DNA from: Ventricola sp017626895
Lineage (GTDB): Bacteria; Bacillota; Clostridia; Christensenellales; Aristaeellaceae
Assembly: GCA_017626895.1 (NCBI GenBank)
Contig: JAGAHV010000168.1
Span: 1-7,195 of the forward strand
DNA length: 7,195 bases
Direction: 5' to 3'
The position numbers were made by a program, and so were the translations under genes. Shown piece by piece: positions 6,028 through 7,195 of the stretch. Under the pieces are notes generated by a model, which worked only from the letters and a program-made list of their open reading frames with translations, made no database searches and was not told the origin of the DNA. Numbering within the stretch: position 1 is the stretch's first letter; the number at the start of each line of letters is the position of its first letter.

Positions 6028-7195
6028 ATGCTGTTCAATTCATATATCTTCATTCTGGCCTTTCTTCCTCTGACTCTGATCATCTATTTTCTTCTCGGCC
6101 GTCTTCCGGAAAAAAATTCGTGCAATAAGATCTTTCTGGTCCTGGCCTCCTTTGTCTTTTACGGATATAATCATCCGGGCTATGTCCCCATTATTGCCGG
6201 AAGCATTGTAATCAATTATCTGCTCTCTCAGCAAATGCTGAACAGCAACAAAAAAGCACTGCGTCTCGCTCTGCTTCTGATCGGCATCACAGGCAATCTT
6301 GGTGTTCTTTTTTTGTTTAAATACCATGATTTCTTTGCCGAAAATCTGAACCATGCCTTCTCGCTGCATCTTCCTCTCAACCACTGGGTTCTTCCCCTTG
6401 GTATTTCTTTCTTTACCTTTCAGCAGCTTTCCTATGTCATTGACAGCTATACCCACAAAGTCCCCAAATATCACTTTCTGGATTATTCCCTGTTTGTGAC
6501 TTTTTTCCCTCAGCTGATTGCCGGTCCGATTGTTCTTCACAGTGAAATCGTTCCGCAGTTTGCCGATCCGAAAAATCGTCACTTTCGAAGCGAATCCTTT
6601 GCCCCGGGTCTGTTCGCCTTTGCCCGGGGACTGTTCAAAAAGGTCATCGTTGCCGATACATTTGCCATTGCGGTAAATGCCGGATTTGGCGCCGCAAGCT
6701 CTCTCAATACCGCAGAGGCATGGTTCGTTGCTATCGGCTATACCCTTCAGCTGTATTTCGACTTCTCGGGATACTGTGATATGGCCACCGGCATTGGCCT
6801 CATGTTTAATATCCGCATTCCCATGAATTTCAATTCTCCTTATAAGAGCCTTAATATTCGGGAATTCTGGCAGCGCTGGCATATGACGCTCTCCCGTTTT
6901 CTGACAAATTATATCTATTTTCCTCTGGGCGGAAGCAGAAAAGGCCTGCCCAGGACCTGTCTCAATCTGCTCATCGTTTTCCTGGTCAGCGGTTTATGGC
7001 ACGGCGCCGGATGGCTGTTCCTTTTATGGGGACTGATGCACGGCATTGTCTCTGTCCTCTACCGCCTGTTTCGTAAGCAATATGATACCCTTCATCCGGC
7101 CCTCCAATGGATCATGACGTTCACTTTTGTCGTGATTGCCTGGATCTTCTTCAGAGCCACTTCTCTGCAGGATGCCCTGGCAATCGTAAAGTCCA
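6028..7195 (+). CDS. MBOAT-family membrane O-acyltransferase, C-terminus off the right edge
   Basis: Polytopic membrane protein of the MBOAT family (AlgI/DltB/PatA group), which passes acyl groups, often acetyl, across the membrane to an extracellular polymer. 389 residues are visible of a usual 460-500. Diagnostic features are PLGISFFTFQQLSY (123-136), FPQLIAGPIV (160-169), LQLYFDFSGYCDMATG (240-255), FWQRWHMTLSRFL (280-292, His285) and SGLWHGAGW (321-329) with His325, the presumed catalytic histidine. Many hydrophobic segments occur, beginning at residues 3-24. ATG 6028 has GAGGAG (6014-6019) 8 nt upstream and lies 23 nt after the transpeptidase stop, with no terminator between, so the two are very likely co-transcribed. 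The features seen resemble AlgI-type proteins, but sequence alone does not tell whether the acceptor is peptidoglycan, teichoic acid or an exopolysaccharide. Relatives usually have a partner SGNH, AlgX/AlgJ or DltD-like gene nearby, which might lie beyond the edge. Confidence 0.93.
   Translation, partial: MLFNSYIFILAFLPLTLIIYFLLGRLPEKNSCNKIFLVLASFVFYGYNHPGYVPIIAGSIVINYLLSQQMLNSNKKALRLALLLIGITGNLGVLFLFKYHDFFAENLNHAFSLHLPLNHWVLPLGISFFTFQQLSYVIDSYTHKVPKYHFLDYSLFVTFFPQLIAGPIVLHSEIVPQFADPKNRHFRSESFAPGLFAFARGLFKKVIVADTFAIAVNAGFGAASSLNTAEAWFVAIGYTLQLYFDFSGYCDMATGIGLMFNIRIPMNFNSPYKSLNIREFWQRWHMTLSRFLTNYIYFPLGGSRKGLPRTCLNLLIVFLVSGLWHGAGWLFLLWGLMHGIVSVLYRLFRKQYDTLHPALQWIMTFTFVVIAWIFFRATSLQDALAIVKS

Noticed and set aside
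6040..6882. 280-codon open frame on the minus strand
   Set aside because: It is wholly antisense to the MBOAT gene, which carries clear family motifs, and its own translation has no recognisable domain and no good ribosome binding site.

Overview
The window looks like chromosomal DNA of a Gram-positive Firmicute, most likely a gut-type clostridium. The reasons are a YhaM-type exoribonuclease, a B. subtilis-like ROK fructokinase, strong GGAGG-type ribosome binding sites, several consensus SigA promoters (TTGACA, 16-17 bp, TATAAT-like) and a lipoprotein L,D-transpeptidase with Pro/Thr linkers. The order-level placement is inference; base composition looks roughly balanced by eye.

Layout, left to right. 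An aldo/keto reductase gene runs leftward off the left edge (551 to 1), with a promoter at 692-720 and a leader of about 130 nt. A divergent intergenic region holds an 8-base C tract and the promoter of yhaM (857-1825, +), a 3'-5' exoribonuclease. yhaM and the fructokinase gene scrK (1902-2798, -) converge on a perfect 46-bp palindrome that should terminate both; scrK's stop codon lies inside it. Upstream of scrK is a 330-bp gap with two SigA-like promoters in tandem, a small potential RNA structure and a probable weak terminator. It is followed by a cytosolic beta-lactamase-fold serine hydrolase gene (3129-4313, -).

That hydrolase is divergent from a rightward pair of envelope genes: a lipoprotein with an L,D-transpeptidase (YkuD) domain between two peptidoglycan-binding repeats (4544-6004), then after 23 nt an MBOAT-family membrane O-acyltransferase (6028, cut by the right edge). 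The two rightward genes look like one operon. They suggest a cell-wall function: crosslinking by the transpeptidase and O-acylation of a wall or surface polymer by the MBOAT protein. The acceptor polymer cannot be read from this window.

The left half is ordinary metabolism and RNA turnover. No CRISPR array, tRNA, rRNA, insertion sequence, phage gene or recognisable riboswitch was found. I do not see a clearly new system. The points most worth checking are the transpeptidase/MBOAT operon, the tandem promoters with leader before scrK, and the translation start of the serine hydrolase.
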